From contig NC_056743.1 of the NCBI RefSeq assembly GCF_019279795.1, forward strand, positions 932,161,678 to 932,225,677: DNA of 64,000 nucleotides, in the 5' to 3' direction. This stretch comes from Protopterus annectens. Taxonomy: Eukaryota; Chordata; Ceratodontiformes; Protopteridae. This document shows, piece after piece, positions 11,819 through 21,289 of this stretch; position 1 is the first letter of the stretch, and every line of letters begins with the position of its first letter. The notes beneath the pieces are model-generated. The model was not told the origin of the DNA, searched no databases, and was given only the letters and a program-made list of their open reading frames with translations. A program made the translations under genes and the position numbers.

Positions 11819-12812
11819 ATGGAAGCTTGCAGGCCTTCCACAAGAAAGGCATATTCAGCAAAATGGAAAAGATTTCACACTTGGAGCACCACAAAGGGCC
11901 TAGATGCGACAGTGATGAACATGGCACATATCCTGGAATACTTGGCAGAAATGCTCCATAATGGCCTGTCTTACTCTTCCATTAAAATTCATGCTTCAGC
12001 AATTTCAGCAGAGTACAATACTGACCCACCTGTCTTTTCTCATCCTCTCCTAAGACAGTTTCTAAGAGGAATTAAAAACATCAATCCTCCAAGGAAACCT
12101 CCAGTGCCTACTTGGGACCTTAACTTCGTGTTGGAAAAACTAACTCTGCCTCCCTTTGAACCAGCAGCATCTGCAGAACTACAGTTCCTGTCTTGGAAGA
12201 CCGTCTTCCTTCTGGCCATAACCTCAGCAAGAAGAGTATCTGAGTTACAGGCCCTCATGGCAGTACAGCCATTTCTTATTTTTCACCAGGACAGAGTCTC
12301 ATTGAGAACCAATCCTTCATTTATGCCAAAGGTGGTATCCAGGGTCTCATTAAACCAAGCTATTCACCTGCCTACCTTCTTTCCAAATCCACAAAACAAA
12401 GGGGAGAAACTAATGCACACCCTGGACATACACAGACAGTTGCGCTACTACTTGGACAGAACTAAAAGCTACAGAAAAACTGACCAGCTGTTGGTGGCAT
12501 ATGCTGCTGGTGCACAAGGAAAAGCAATTTCCAAACAGACAATTTCAAAATGGATAGGAATTGCATACGTTTTTGTTATTCCTTTCATGGAAAAACTGTG
12601 CCAGCTAACATTAGACCTCATTCCACCAGAGCCACAGCCACCTCCACAGCCTTCTTAAGGGGGTGGCTACCAAGGACATTTTAGAAGCTGCTACATGGAG
12701 CTCCGTGCATAGATTTTCCAAGCATTACAATTTACCTTTATATTCCAGATCCAGAGCAGGCTTTGCTACGGCAGTCCTGCAGGGCATTTTAGCTACACCA
12801 TCCTTTACATAG
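11819..12812 (+). pseudogene. DIRS-B tyrosine recombinase
   Basis: Phage-integrase-type recombinase. ATG at 11819 (MEACRPSTRKAYSAKWKRF); the same frame is open back to 10289, overlapping the RT frame. Catalytic Arg lies in TSARRVSEL near 12225. A shift near 12570 breaks the frame, after which the HSTR box (near 12630) and the FSKHYNLPL nucleophile segment (near 12720) are still encoded. End at TAG 12810-12812. All catalytic residues can be found; only the frame is broken. Confidence 0.85.
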
Positions 12813-12845
12813 ATCCTCCACCCCCAGTTTGGCTATGGTATTCTA

Positions 12846-12941
12846 CCCATATGTGATGACTGCAGATGCATCCTTGAAGGACATAGTACAGTTTTGTACC
12901 TACCATAAATGTAGATGTTCGATAGGTATGCATCTGCAGTC
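12846..12941 (+). repeat. DIRS-B internal complementary region
   Basis: CCCATATGTG...GAAGGACAT is the reverse complement of the left outer end (7772-7810). AGTACAGTTTTGTACC...CTGCAGTCA is the reverse complement of the right outer end (13312-13373). The two halves meet at GACAT/AGTAC with no spacer, which marks the element termini. Confidence 0.92.
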
Positions 12942-13038
12942 AGGTTTACCCTCCCTCCTTCCCCTCTTGGGTATTTATTGGGTACTTTCCCCTCTCATAG
13001 CTAGTTGGGGTTATCTATTATGGTGTATTTGTTTTTTT

Positions 13039-13060
13039 TATATATATATATATATATATA

Positions 13061-13091
<31 letters not shown>
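13039..13091. repeat. (TA)n microsatellite inside DIRS-B
   Basis: About 53 bases of nearly pure TA lie between the ICR and the right ITR. Apparent Tyr-Ile reading frames here are artefacts. Confidence 0.95.
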
Positions 13092-13093
<2 letters not shown>

Positions 13094-13161
13094 CTGTGCA
13101 TGTTTGGAATTTATTGCATTTCTCCAAATTTAGCCTTCCTTTGAGGGCACCTGGCATCTGG

Positions 13162-13330
13162 GGCAAGAAACACTGAGGAAGATGGCTTCGGCTGACGCTT
13201 TTATACCCCAGGCGCTCTGACGTCGGGGAGAGGGCGACATCAGCCGACGCCGGACCCAGACTTTGGAATCCGGCCGACCGAAGGGCTGCCTGAGGCAGGA
13301 CAGCCCCATATGTGATGACTGCAGATGCAT
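13162..13330 (-). repeat. DIRS-B right inverted terminal repeat
   Basis: Inverted copy of 7785-7953 (166 of 169 identical), followed by the 43-base right outer end (13331-13373), which is unique to this side and to the ICR. Confidence 0.92.
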
Positions 13331-13373
13331 ACCTATCGGACATCTACATTTATGGTAGGTACAAAACTGTACT

Positions 13374-13764
13374 TTGTTGCTTTTCATTTGTTTTTAGCCA
13401 TCCCTCCCTCCTTCCCCCTGCCTTGTGTGGGTTGTGTAGTGGACTGGATGGAAGAATTATAGCCCCTCTATCCTGGCTAGTCTTCCCTTTAATAAGCTTT
13501 TTGTGAGTTCTGCCAGGTTTATAGGCATATTGTTTAGGTTAGGATGCTGCTGTTCTAACTGACTTGATGACAGGAGGGAGATGGGAATTATGGGTATGGG
13601 AGGAGCTTGGAGTTTGGATCTGATGCTGGCGTATGTGGCCTAGTCGGATCTGTGCTGGAGTGTGTGGCCTAGTTGGATCTGTGCTGGATCAGAATCCCTC
13701 AAGTTGAAGACAAATGAAAAGCAACAACTCTGATGGAACGTTATGGTAAGTACATAACTTATTT
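13374..13764 (+). mobile_element. DIRS-A, right end after the nested DIRS-B
   Basis: Continuation of DIRS-A. TTGTTGCTTTTCATTTG completes the ICR. After a pyrimidine-rich stretch and two tandem units, the right outer end (13700-13764) contains GAACGTTATGGTAAGTACAT, the reverse complement of the ICR half at 7740-7771. Element end is placed near 13764 by comparison with the ICR. Confidence 0.8.
13623..13688 (+). repeat. Tandem duplication in the DIRS-A right end
   Basis: Two units of about 30 bases (GCTGGCGTATGTGGCCTAG... and GCTGGAGTGTGTGGCCTAG...), each closing with GGATCTGT. Only a local feature of this copy; not seen in DIRS-C or DIRS-F. Confidence 0.75.
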
Positions 13765-13767
13765 TTA

Positions 13768-14450
13768 TAGGTTGTATAAAAATATTCGTGAAGTCTAGGA
13801 AATCGGAAATGAAGTCATTGTTTGTTAATTACATCAGACCCAAACTTGAGTATAGAATAACAATATGTAAACCTCATAAGAAAACAAGCATGAGTAAGCT
13901 GGAAAAAGTGCAGTGGAAATAGCAAGAGCATATATGGATGTGAAAATATAAGTCATTATAAAAGACTAAAGTATAAGAACTTGTACAGTGTCTCGTATAG
14001 ATATTTAAAAGACGACCAAATTTGGATATATAGAACATTCATTGACAACTACCTCTGGGAATATTTGGGGTTACCAAAAAGTAGTAGAGAATCATCAGGC
14101 AAACTATGTAGAAGATTTTATAGGAATGAAGTCTACTAATCAGTTCTCTGAGAGAGCAGCTGATGCATGGAATGGATTATCAAATTACATTAAAGCAAGC
14201 ACTAGTTTAGATATGTTTTAAGAACAGCCTGAACAGTTATTATGGGAGCAATTGTTTTGGTATATTGGCAGGCTAGAAGGGCATCAATACCTGTGCTTGA
14301 AATATTTACATTTATGTATGTACCAGCAGAAATAATTGATCCTGGCAAAACTGTGGTAAAAGGGCAAATTTTAAAAGTTAGAGACAGTAGTGTGTGCAAA
14401 ATGAGTATTCACTGTACACTAGGCAGAAGAGAAACGCATTTAATCCAGTA
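13768..14450 (+). mobile_element. CR1/Rex1-type LINE 3' fragment
   Basis: C-terminal part of a LINE RT protein spread over frames: SEMKSLFVNYIRPKLEY near 13810, KLEKVQWK near 13895, then a segment like REQLMHGMDYQ (AADAWNGL in the neighbouring frame, near 14155) and FKNSLNSYY near 14215. These are typical of the tail of CR1-like ORF2. The following bases to about 14450 are probably its 3' UTR; an open stretch there (14242-14451) has no recognised match. 5'-truncated by, or at, the DIRS-A end. Confidence 0.65.
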
Positions 14451-14557
14451 GTAAGGGATTGTAGAGAAGCAGATGAGATTGAAGATGCTGTATCCATCTG
14501 TCTTCAGAATACTTTTTCTTGGAGGGACATGGTTATTGTTTATTATACCATGATCCC

Positions 14558-14590
14558 CCCAAAACGTGCACGCTGATTGGCCAGCGTGCC
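14558..14590. repeat. Small hairpin at the edge of the palindrome cluster
   Basis: GCACGCTG / CAGCGTGC arms around ATTGGC. First of the series of inverted repeats running to 15050. The preceding string TTATTATACCATGA (14538-14551) recurs as CATTATACTATGCC at 15058-15071 and inverted at 21284-21297. Confidence 0.7.
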
Positions 14591-14600
14591 CGTTGTAAAT

Positions 14601-14657
14601 CGAGTTATACTAATGGAAAAAGGTCCGTCGCCGGACTTTTTCCATTAGTATAACTCG
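14601..14657. repeat. Palindrome 1
   Basis: Arms of 26-27 bases (CGAGTTATACTAATGGAAAA... and its complement) around TCGC, with one single-base indel. No coding content. Confidence 0.92.
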
Positions 14658-14791
14658 TTTTAACACTGCCTCGCTATGTTAAATGGGTTTAACATGGAGA
14701 CAGTTTAAAATAAGCAACGGAGATCTCCGTTGCTTATTTTAAAGCTGTCTCGCTATGTTAAACCCATTTAACATAGCGAGCAGTGTTAAAA
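14658..14791. repeat. Palindrome 2
   Basis: Arms of about 65 bases centred on AGATCT at 14721-14726. The arms contain TCGCTATGTTAAA..., AATAAGCAACGGAGA and a smaller internal palindrome (ATGTTAAATGGGTTTAACAT). Only a few differences between arms. Confidence 0.92.
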
Positions 14792-14972
14792 ACGGAGAAA
14801 GCAAGATCTCCGTTGCTTTTTAGTCGCTATGTTAAATGAGTTTAACATGGCGAGACAGTTAAAATAAGCAACGGAGATGTCCGTTGCTTATTTTAAACTG
14901 TCTCGCTATGTTAAACTCATTTAACATAGCGACACTAAAAAGCAACGGAGATCTTGCTTTCTCCGTTTTTGC
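14788..14972. repeat. Palindrome 3
   Basis: Arms of about 90 bases centred near 14880, sharing the modules TCGCTATGTTAAA, AAGCAACGGAGA and GGAGAAAGCAAGATCTCC with palindrome 2. A few bases differ between arms. The two palindromes look like duplicated, nested fold-back units. No reading frame and no known transposase ends. Confidence 0.92.
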
Positions 14973-14979
14973 CCACAGC

Positions 14980-15050
14980 TCTGATGTACTGCGCAGGCGC
15001 GCAGTACATCAGAACTGCCGCGGATGCCAAGACATCTGCGGAAGGGCAGT
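14980..15050. repeat. Palindrome 4 and adjoining weak hairpin
   Basis: TCTGATGTACTGCGC (14980-14994) and its exact complement (14999-15013) around four bases. A weaker hairpin (ACTGCCGCGGATG versus CATCTGCGGAAGGGCAGT) follows to 15050. Confidence 0.85.
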
Positions 15051-15107
15051 AAACAGGCATTATACTATGCCATTATTTAAGAAAAGTAATAGATGTTATG
15101 TGATCCT

Positions 15108-15245
15108 ATCTCGCCTACATTCTGACTGATGGGTTCGGAGCCGATCCCTCGGCTCCGACTCGGCACGCTTATGCCAAAGAGCGAAGTCTCTTATTGGCTG
15201 AGCTTACTATATCCCAGGATGCACCACTACCAATCCCCCAGATCT
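15108..15245 (+). repeat. DIRS-C left inverted terminal repeat
   Basis: Exact reverse complement of 21083-21220 over 138 bases. Contains a G+C-rich inner palindrome (GGAGCCGA...TCGGCTCC), an inverted CCAAT motif (ATTGGCT near 15192) and a weak TATA-like string (ACTATATCC near 15206). It lacks the CRE/TATA module of the beta subfamily. Confidence 0.95.
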
Positions 15246-15634
15246 CGTTTGCCGCTAACAAGTGAAGACGTGGTCTCGAGCTGGCTGAGCTAAGTAGTGA
15301 TTATTTTCACTAACTTTCTGTCAGGAATTTCTTTATTCTTTAACTAAAAGCTGTTTTAACAGCTATCTTGTGTTTAGAGTGCGTTTGGAGAATTTTACTT
15401 GGTAAATTCTTGTGTTGTGAGTGTTGATTGACCAGGAGTACCTCTTGTGTGGAAAGGCCTTTCCCGGTCTTTTTAGTTGTTAGGTGACTTCTGTTCTGTC
15501 TAGGGATCTCGGATCCTTTATACTGCTGATAGTTTCTTTTCTTTAAAAAGAAGGACAAAGCAGAGAATTTCTTTTTCTGTCATAATTACAGTGTTTGTAC
15601 TGTGTTTGGCTAGTTCACTGAATATTTTACCAGA

Positions 15635-17942
15635 ATGTCTCAGGTTCCTAGGCCTTCAGGCTTTAAAAAGTGCACCAAGTGCAACTTTAAAATGTCTATA
15701 ACAGATGACCACTCTCTCTGTGTTTATTGTTTGGGTGCAAAACATTTGCAGGAGTCCTGCAGCGTGTGTCACGCTTTTTCCTCGAGGGTCCTCCAAGAGA
15801 GGAAAAATAAACTCATATTAAAAGGCCTTATAAAACCCTCCTTTGAAGAAGCTTTAGCATCCTCTCCTTCTCCTGCTAAAAAGAAAAGGGCGTCGGCTCC
15901 GACCAGTCCGTCGGATCCGACTGCCAAAAGACATAGGCAGGTTTCTCCTTCGGCTCCAAGGACTTCGGAGCCGAGGGCGGAACGGTCTGCCTCGATGCCA
16001 CCAGTCTCGACTCCTCTGGCTTCGGAGCCGAGGGCTGGGGCATCGAGAGGCGGGTCACCTTCATCGGCTCCACTGGTATCGGAGCCGATGAAGGTTATCC
16101 GCTCAGACACTTCCTCCTCGGCGCCGAAGTCCTCCTTGGCACCGATGGAAACTAGTTTGGGTATTCCTTCGGCGCCGATAGTCATCGAGTCGCCTCGGAG
16201 CCGGTCCCCTAGCCCCTTGGGGCCGTTGGAGAGGCCATCTCGAACCCGTTCAGTATCCTCTAGGTCATCGAGGATGTCAGATTCGGACATAGACAGGGTG
16301 CTCCAAAGACTGTTCCAGTCCCCAGTCTTTCAAAAATTTGTTTCGGCTCCGACCCAGTTGGCTTCGGAGCCGACGACCCATGCCCATGTCATTGCCATTC
16401 CTCCTCCGACCGCTTCGGCTCCGTCGGAGCAGGTGCTGTTGAAGCCGGTGGAGGTCTTAGGGTCGGCTCCGACCCTTACTCCAACCCCGGCCTTCGGGTC
16501 CGAGTTTGGTACACGGACTTCTTCGGCTGGACCCGGGGGTGATGTTTCGGGACCTATGCTGTCGGTTCCGAGCCTCCCTCTCGGTGCTACGGCTGCGGGA
16601 CTTCCGTCTGCTATCAAGGCTCGGGACCGGACACTCCCAGGATTCTGGGGTCCGGCTTTCAGAGCTATGAGGAGTGCCTTGGCCAAGTCTTCTTGCCATC
16701 TCTCCGGCTTTACCGGCACCTTCCCTGGGCGTGGAGACTGGGTCTTTGGCAGTTCCCTGTCCTAGGCAGCGGAGCCCCTGGGCCTGAGGTTACCCCACTG
16801 GGGTTCCCCTCCTCCTGAGGGTTCTTCGAGTTGTCTTCAGAGGAGCCCCAAGGAAGAGATCGTGCAAGAGGAAGCACGTGGATTCCCCGAGTCTATTACA
16901 TCGGACACTGATCTTGATGATGCGGAGGGGTCCCCAAGTCGCCCTCGGATGATGTCTCGTTTGCAGACTTTTAGAGATCCTCAAACAACGAGGCGGCTGG
17001 ATATCCAAACCCCCTCTGCTGATGAGTCAGTGCTTCTCAAGGCCTTTGGGGCTCAGCCCTCCGCCTCTTGGGTGTCTCCGCCTTCGACGAGCTCCTGGAT
17101 TTGGTTTGTCAGAGGCGTGGGAACATCCAGATACCGTGGAACCAGTGCCTTCTCGTCCTAACAAATTTTTGTCTGCCCCACCCGAGAAGGAGTTCCTGAC
17201 TAAAGGCGTGGCTGTAGATGCCATGGTGGTGGCATCTGCTACACAACAGGACGTGGCAGAGGCTTCAACATCCGTCCATCCTCCTAATAAGGAGTCTAGG
17301 AGCATGGACCGCACGGGAAGCGCACCCTGACTTCAGCGGCCTTTACTTTAAGGTCCCTGAATTATTTGGCACATTTTACCAGGCTTCAGAGGGATCTGGT
17401 CAAGGAGCTGTCAGATTCCCTCTCGGGTAACCTACCTGAGCAGCTAGCCCAGTCGGTTAGCTCTCAGTTGGCTATCCTTACTTCAATTTCTAACTCGTCC
17501 ATGAGGCTCATTTCATATGCGGCCGAAGGGGCGGTTAGAGCGCAGGCACAGGCGTGGCTCTACGGAGACAAGCCTGGCTCCGCTTGTGTCAGTTTGCGGA
17601 GGCCTTCAAGTCTTCCTTCGACGCTCCCTTTGATGGGTCCTCTTTGTTTGGACCTAAGGTTAAAGACACTCTTACCGCTGTGAGCAAGAGGGAAAAACTT
17701 TATCTGCCGTAGGTGCACGTTATTCCACTCCCTTTCGGCCTTATCCCAAGGCTAAAGGAGGAGGGAAGATGTGGTTCCGCAAATCACGTAAGTTTTTCCC
17801 TCAACAGCAGGAAGATTCCCCTTCCAGAGGCAGAGGACGGGGAAATTTTTCTGGGAGACGCCGTCCCAGAGGCGGCAGAGGGCCTCGCAATTCTGGAGAC
17901 CGCGATTCCTTTCATGGCTCTTCAGCCTACCACACTTCATGA
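15635..17942 (+). pseudogene. DIRS-C gag-like protein
   Basis: ATG at 15635. Near the N-terminus is the Cys/His module CTKC, DDHSLCVYCLGAKH, CSVCHAF, the same layout as in all other gags here. A long Ser/Pro-rich low-complexity region with repeated SAPTSEP-like units follows (open to 16765). Conserved blocks continue in shifting frames: an acidic segment near 16900, AVDAMVVASATQQ near 17210, LNYLAHFTRLQRDLV near 17360, SMRLISYAAEGAVR near 17505. It ends in an Arg/Gly-rich tail (RGRGRGNFSGRRRPRGG, 17826-17875). The terminal TGA (17940-17942) overlaps the RT ATG as ATGA. Confidence 0.82.
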
Positions 17943-19794
17943 GGGATTGCCCGGCTGTGCTGCTCCTCACTCAGGACAGATGGGTGCTTCGGATTATTGC
18001 CGGAGGTTACACCATTCCCTTCACACACTCACCCCCACCGTCCAAAAAAATCCCGGACCCACCACCCAGTCAAAGGGAAATTGCAGCCGCAGAAGCTTTA
18101 AAGCTGCTAGAAAAAGGAGTCATCCAACCGGTCCCCACAGACCAGATCGGATCCGGAAATTACTCAAGGTTCTTTTTAGTGCCAAAAAAGACAGGGGACC
18201 TGAGACCAATATTGGATCTCAGCAGACTAAACCAATCCGTCACGAAATCCAAATTCCGAATGGTCACGTTACAATCCATTCTCCCATTGTTGGAGAAGGA
18301 TGTTTGGATGTGCTCCATAGACCTCAAGGACACCTATTATCACATACCGTTACATCGGGCGTCCAGGAAGTATCTGCGCTTCAGCCTGGGAGACGGTCAT
18401 TTCCAATTTTGTGCACTGCCCTTTGGTCTCACCACAGCCCCCAGGGTGTTCACCAAGTGTTTGGCAGTAGTAACTGCTCACCTGAGGAGTCTTGGATTCC
18501 AAGTGTTTCCCTATCTGGACGACTGGCTCCTGACTGCCACCACCAGTCATCTACTAATGGACAACCTCAAAGCCACCATTTCCCTGGGTGCTACCCTGGG
18601 AATTACATTCAATTGGTCAAAGTCTGTCTTGCTGCCCTCTCAGCGCATAAGGTTCATAGGAGCAGAGATAGACTCAAAATTGATGCGCGTTTTTCTTCCT
18701 ACCGAAAGGATTCAAACTTTACAAGGCCAAGTTCAAGCCCTGCTTTCAAGATCCAAGGCCCCAGCCAGGATGGTCCTGCAACTTTTAGGTTCGATGTCTG
18801 CCACGGTTCTCCTAGTTCTTCTGGCAAGATTGCTCATGAGGATTCTTCAGTGGCTATTATCGACTCAATGGTCCTTTCAGGATCTTCCCCTCAATCACCC
18901 CATTATGATTACAGAAACGTGCAAACGGGACCTTCGCTGGTGGCTTCAGCCGTCCAATCTGAATCAGGGAAGTCCTTTTGTTATCCCCCCTCCGGTGGTC
19001 ACCCTGACGACGGATGCCTCCCAGACAGGGTGGGGGGGGGGCATTGTCTGGGCAGGATAGTTCAGGGTTCCTGGCTTCCAGACGAAACCTTTCTCCACAT
19101 CAATGTATTGGAGATGAGGGCTGTACTTTTGTCCCTACAGGCCCTCCACAAGTTTCTCCCTCAGGGCATTATCGCTATCCACACAGACAACATGTCAGTG
19201 GTCTGGTATCTAAACAAACAAGGAGGGACCAGATCTTACCCCCTTTGCAGAGAGGCCATGAGGGTGTGGGAATGGGCTGTGGCTACCAGCCGTTTCTTGG
19301 TAGCGACCCACATTCCGGGGAAATCCAATATATTGGCAGACAGATTAAGCAGGACAATTCTCTCTCCTCACGAGTGGTCCCTGAACGAAACAGTAGCAGC
19401 TCAGGTTTTCAGAAGATGGGGACGCTGCTGCGACCTGTTTGCAACACCACAAAACACAAAGTGCAAAAGGTTCTTCTCCTTGACTCCACATCAGGGGGAA
19501 GCAGCTATGGATGCTCTAGCACAACCTTGGCCAACAGGGCTACTTTATGCCTTTCCTCCAATTCCACTTCTCTCCAAAGTCATTCAGAAAGCTTCTCAAT
19601 TGGGGTCCACGATGATACTAATTGCTCCGCACTGGCCTCGTCAGGTATGGTTTCCCTACCTGAAGAAACATGCGGTGGACGATCCTTGGGTTTTAGATCT
19701 AACTCCGGATCTGCTAATTCATCAGTCGGGACGACAACACCAGTCCCTTCACACTTTGAAGTTGACAGCTTGGCTCCTCCACTTCCGACTTTAG
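17939..19794 (+). pseudogene. DIRS-C reverse transcriptase, RNase H and Dam-like domain, one frameshift
   Basis: ATG 17939 overlaps the gag stop. Frame 2 runs to 19060 with RYSRFFLVPKK-like NYSRFFLVPKK, SIDLKDTYYHIP, ALPFGLTTAPRVFTK and an intact YLDD (18512-18523), then TTDAS of RNase H near 19010. A ten-G run (19032-19041) shifts the frame; frame 1 continues with HINVLEMRAV, HTDNMSVVWYLNKQGG and ILADRLSR, so all RNase H acidic residues remain. The Dam-like domain follows: DLFATPQNTKC, MDALAQPW, YAFPPIPLL, ILIAPHWPRQVW. End at 19794. A one-base change in the G run separates it from an intact frame. Confidence 0.9.
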
Positions 19795-19812
19795 TCAGAA
19801 ATCACACCTTAG

Positions 19813-20820
19813 ACCCGGAAGTTATTCACATTTTTATCTTCGGCCCACAAACCCACCACTAAGAAATTGTACCTCAGTAAGTGGAAGAGGTTTGCTATCT
19901 GGGCTCAATTCAGGGGCTTAGACCCTATCACTGCCCCGATCCCAGAGGTTTTGAAATTTTTAACATCCTTGTTTAATCAAGGATCTTCAGTCTCTACTAT
20001 TAAAGTCCAACTGGCAGCTATCTCTAAATTTCACGAATCCATGGATCCACCGTTGATGAGCAGCAGATTATGCAAAACTTTCATTAAAGGTGCGGGGCTG
20101 TTAAGACCCCCAGTTTTTCATCCTGCACCTCCGTGGGATCTTGATTTGGTGCTTCGTGCATTAACATCTTCCCCTTTCGAACCGGCTGCTACATGTGAGT
20201 TAAAATATCTGTCTTGGAAAACTGCCTTCTTAGTTGCAATTACCTCTGCAAGAAGAGTTTCAGAGCTTCAAGCCCTATCTATCAAACCACCGTACTTGAT
20301 TTTTCACAAGGATAGAGTATCACTTAGGCCTAACCCATCTTTTGTCCCAAAGGTCTGTTCTAATCTCTGTCTCCAACAATCTCTAGAGCTACTAGTTTTC
20401 TTCCCAAAATTCTCCAATGAAGCAGAATACACTCTCCATAAATTGGATGTTCACAGACAATTGCGCTTCTATCTAGACAGGACTCAGCAAATTCGTAAAT
20501 CAGACCAGTTGTTTGTGTCCTTCTCAGACAGTAAATTGGGTAAAACCATCACAAAAGCTACTATCTCCAAATGGATTAGAGATTGTATAACTCAGGCTTA
20601 TTCCTCTTCAAATAAGCAACTTACAACATCTATAAAAGCTCACTCTACCAGAGCTATGGCTACTTCTATAGCTTTTCATTCCAAGCTCGCTATTTCTGAG
20701 ATTTGTGCTGCGGCTACTTGGTCCAATCCGCACACTTTCATTTCCCACTATAAATTGGATGTGGCATCTAAAGGGCGAGCATCATTTGGTTCCACGGTAC
20801 TCAGGAGTGTTTTCCAGTGA
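19813..20820 (+). CDS. DIRS-C tyrosine recombinase, intact
   Basis: Site-specific recombinase that would integrate the circular DIRS cDNA. Frame 1 is open from the TAG at 19810 to TGA 20818-20820. The start is unclear: the first part (AHKPTTKKLYLSKWKRF) has no Met, so initiation upstream in another frame, a frameshift or a near-cognate codon (TTG 19867) is possible. N-terminal SAM-like domain about residues 1-110. Catalytic domain: Arg in TSARRVSEL near 20250, HSTR (HxxR) near 20645, and Tyr in FISHYKLD near 20750, preceded by AATWSNPHTF. All expected catalytic residues are present. Separated from the RT stop by 18 bases. Confidence 0.88.
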   Translation, partial: TRKLFTFLSSAHKPTTKKLYLSKWKRFAIWAQFRGLDPITAPIPEVLKFLTSLFNQGSSVSTIKVQLAAISKFHESMDPPLMSSRLCKTFIKGAGLLRPPVFHPAPPWDLDLVLRALTSSPFEPAATCELKYLSWKTAFLVAITSARRVSELQALSIKPPYLIFHKDRVSLRPNPSFVPKVCSNLCLQQSLELLVFFPKFSNEAEYTLHKLDVHRQLRFYLDRTQQIRKSDQLFVSFSDSKLGKTITKATISKWIRDCITQAYSSSNKQLTTSIKAHSTRAMATSIAFHSKLAISEICAAATWSNPHTFISHYKLDVASKGRASFGSTVLRSVFQ

Positions 20821-20852
20821 GCCACCCAGGATTCAGGTGCTAGGGACGCTGT

Positions 20853-20941
20853 CCCATCAGTCAGAATGTAGGCGAGATAGGATCACATAACATCTTTTAG
20901 TTATGTACTCACCATAACTTCAGATGTTTGGGATCCATCTC
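20853..20941 (+). repeat. DIRS-C internal complementary region
   Basis: CCCATCAGTCAG...CATAACATCT is the complement of the left outer end and ITR edge (15091-15132). AGTTATGTACTCACC...GGATCCATCTC is the complement of the right outer end (21211-21258). They join through TTT. Confidence 0.93.
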
Positions 20942-21082
20942 ACATTCCTAATACCCACCCTCCTTCCCCGGCCTTGGAGATCAGAAGAGATTGAACGGTT
21001 TTGAGTTCTACTGTTTTATCTTGTTTCTTCTGACGATGTTATATAAACAGTGCTTGCATGTGTGCATGTATGCGGACAAACT

Positions 21083-21220
21083 AGATCTGGGGGATTGGTA
21101 GTGGTGCATCCTGGGATATAGTAAGCTCAGCCAATAAGAGACTTCGCTCTTTGGCATAAGCGTGCCGAGTCGGAGCCGAGGGATCGGCTCCGAACCCATC
21201 AGTCAGAATGTAGGCGAGAT
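21083..21220 (-). repeat. DIRS-C right inverted terminal repeat
   Basis: Exact inverted copy of 15108-15245. The right outer end (21221-21261) is GGATCCCAAACATC...ACATAACTAAA, unique to this end and the ICR. Confidence 0.95.
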
Positions 21221-21289
21221 GGATCCCAAACATCTGAAGTTATGGTGAGTACATAACTAAAAGTTTCTTTTCTTAAATAATGTCATGGT

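Larger units (their letters stand above)
7772..13373 (+). mobile_element. DIRS-B, complete element (beta subfamily) nested in DIRS-A
   Basis: Complete DIRS element: left outer end ATGTCCTTCAAGG at 7772, ITRs at 7785-7953 and 13162-13330, gag, RT/RNase H/methyltransferase-like, YR, ICR (12846-12941) and right outer end finishing CTGTACT at 13373. The ends were set from the ICR, where the complement of the left end joins the complement of the right end with no extra base. Insertion lies exactly within the DIRS-A ICR, and no target duplication is seen. ITRs differ at 3 of 169 positions. Gag, RT and YR each carry breaks. Confidence 0.92.
15091..21261 (+). mobile_element. DIRS-C, near-intact element (alpha subfamily)
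   Basis: Complete DIRS element. Identical 138-base ITRs (15108-15245 and 21083-21220) are flanked by distinct outer ends; an ICR lies at 20853-20941; gag, RT/RNase H/Dam-like and YR are in order. YR is uninterrupted, RT has one frameshift at a G10 run, and gag has a few shifts. Identical ITRs and low damage make it the youngest copy in the window. It interrupts an inverted repeat: GCCATTATTTAAGAAAAG before it and CTTTTCTTAAATAATGTC after it are complementary. No target duplication seen. Confidence 0.93.
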
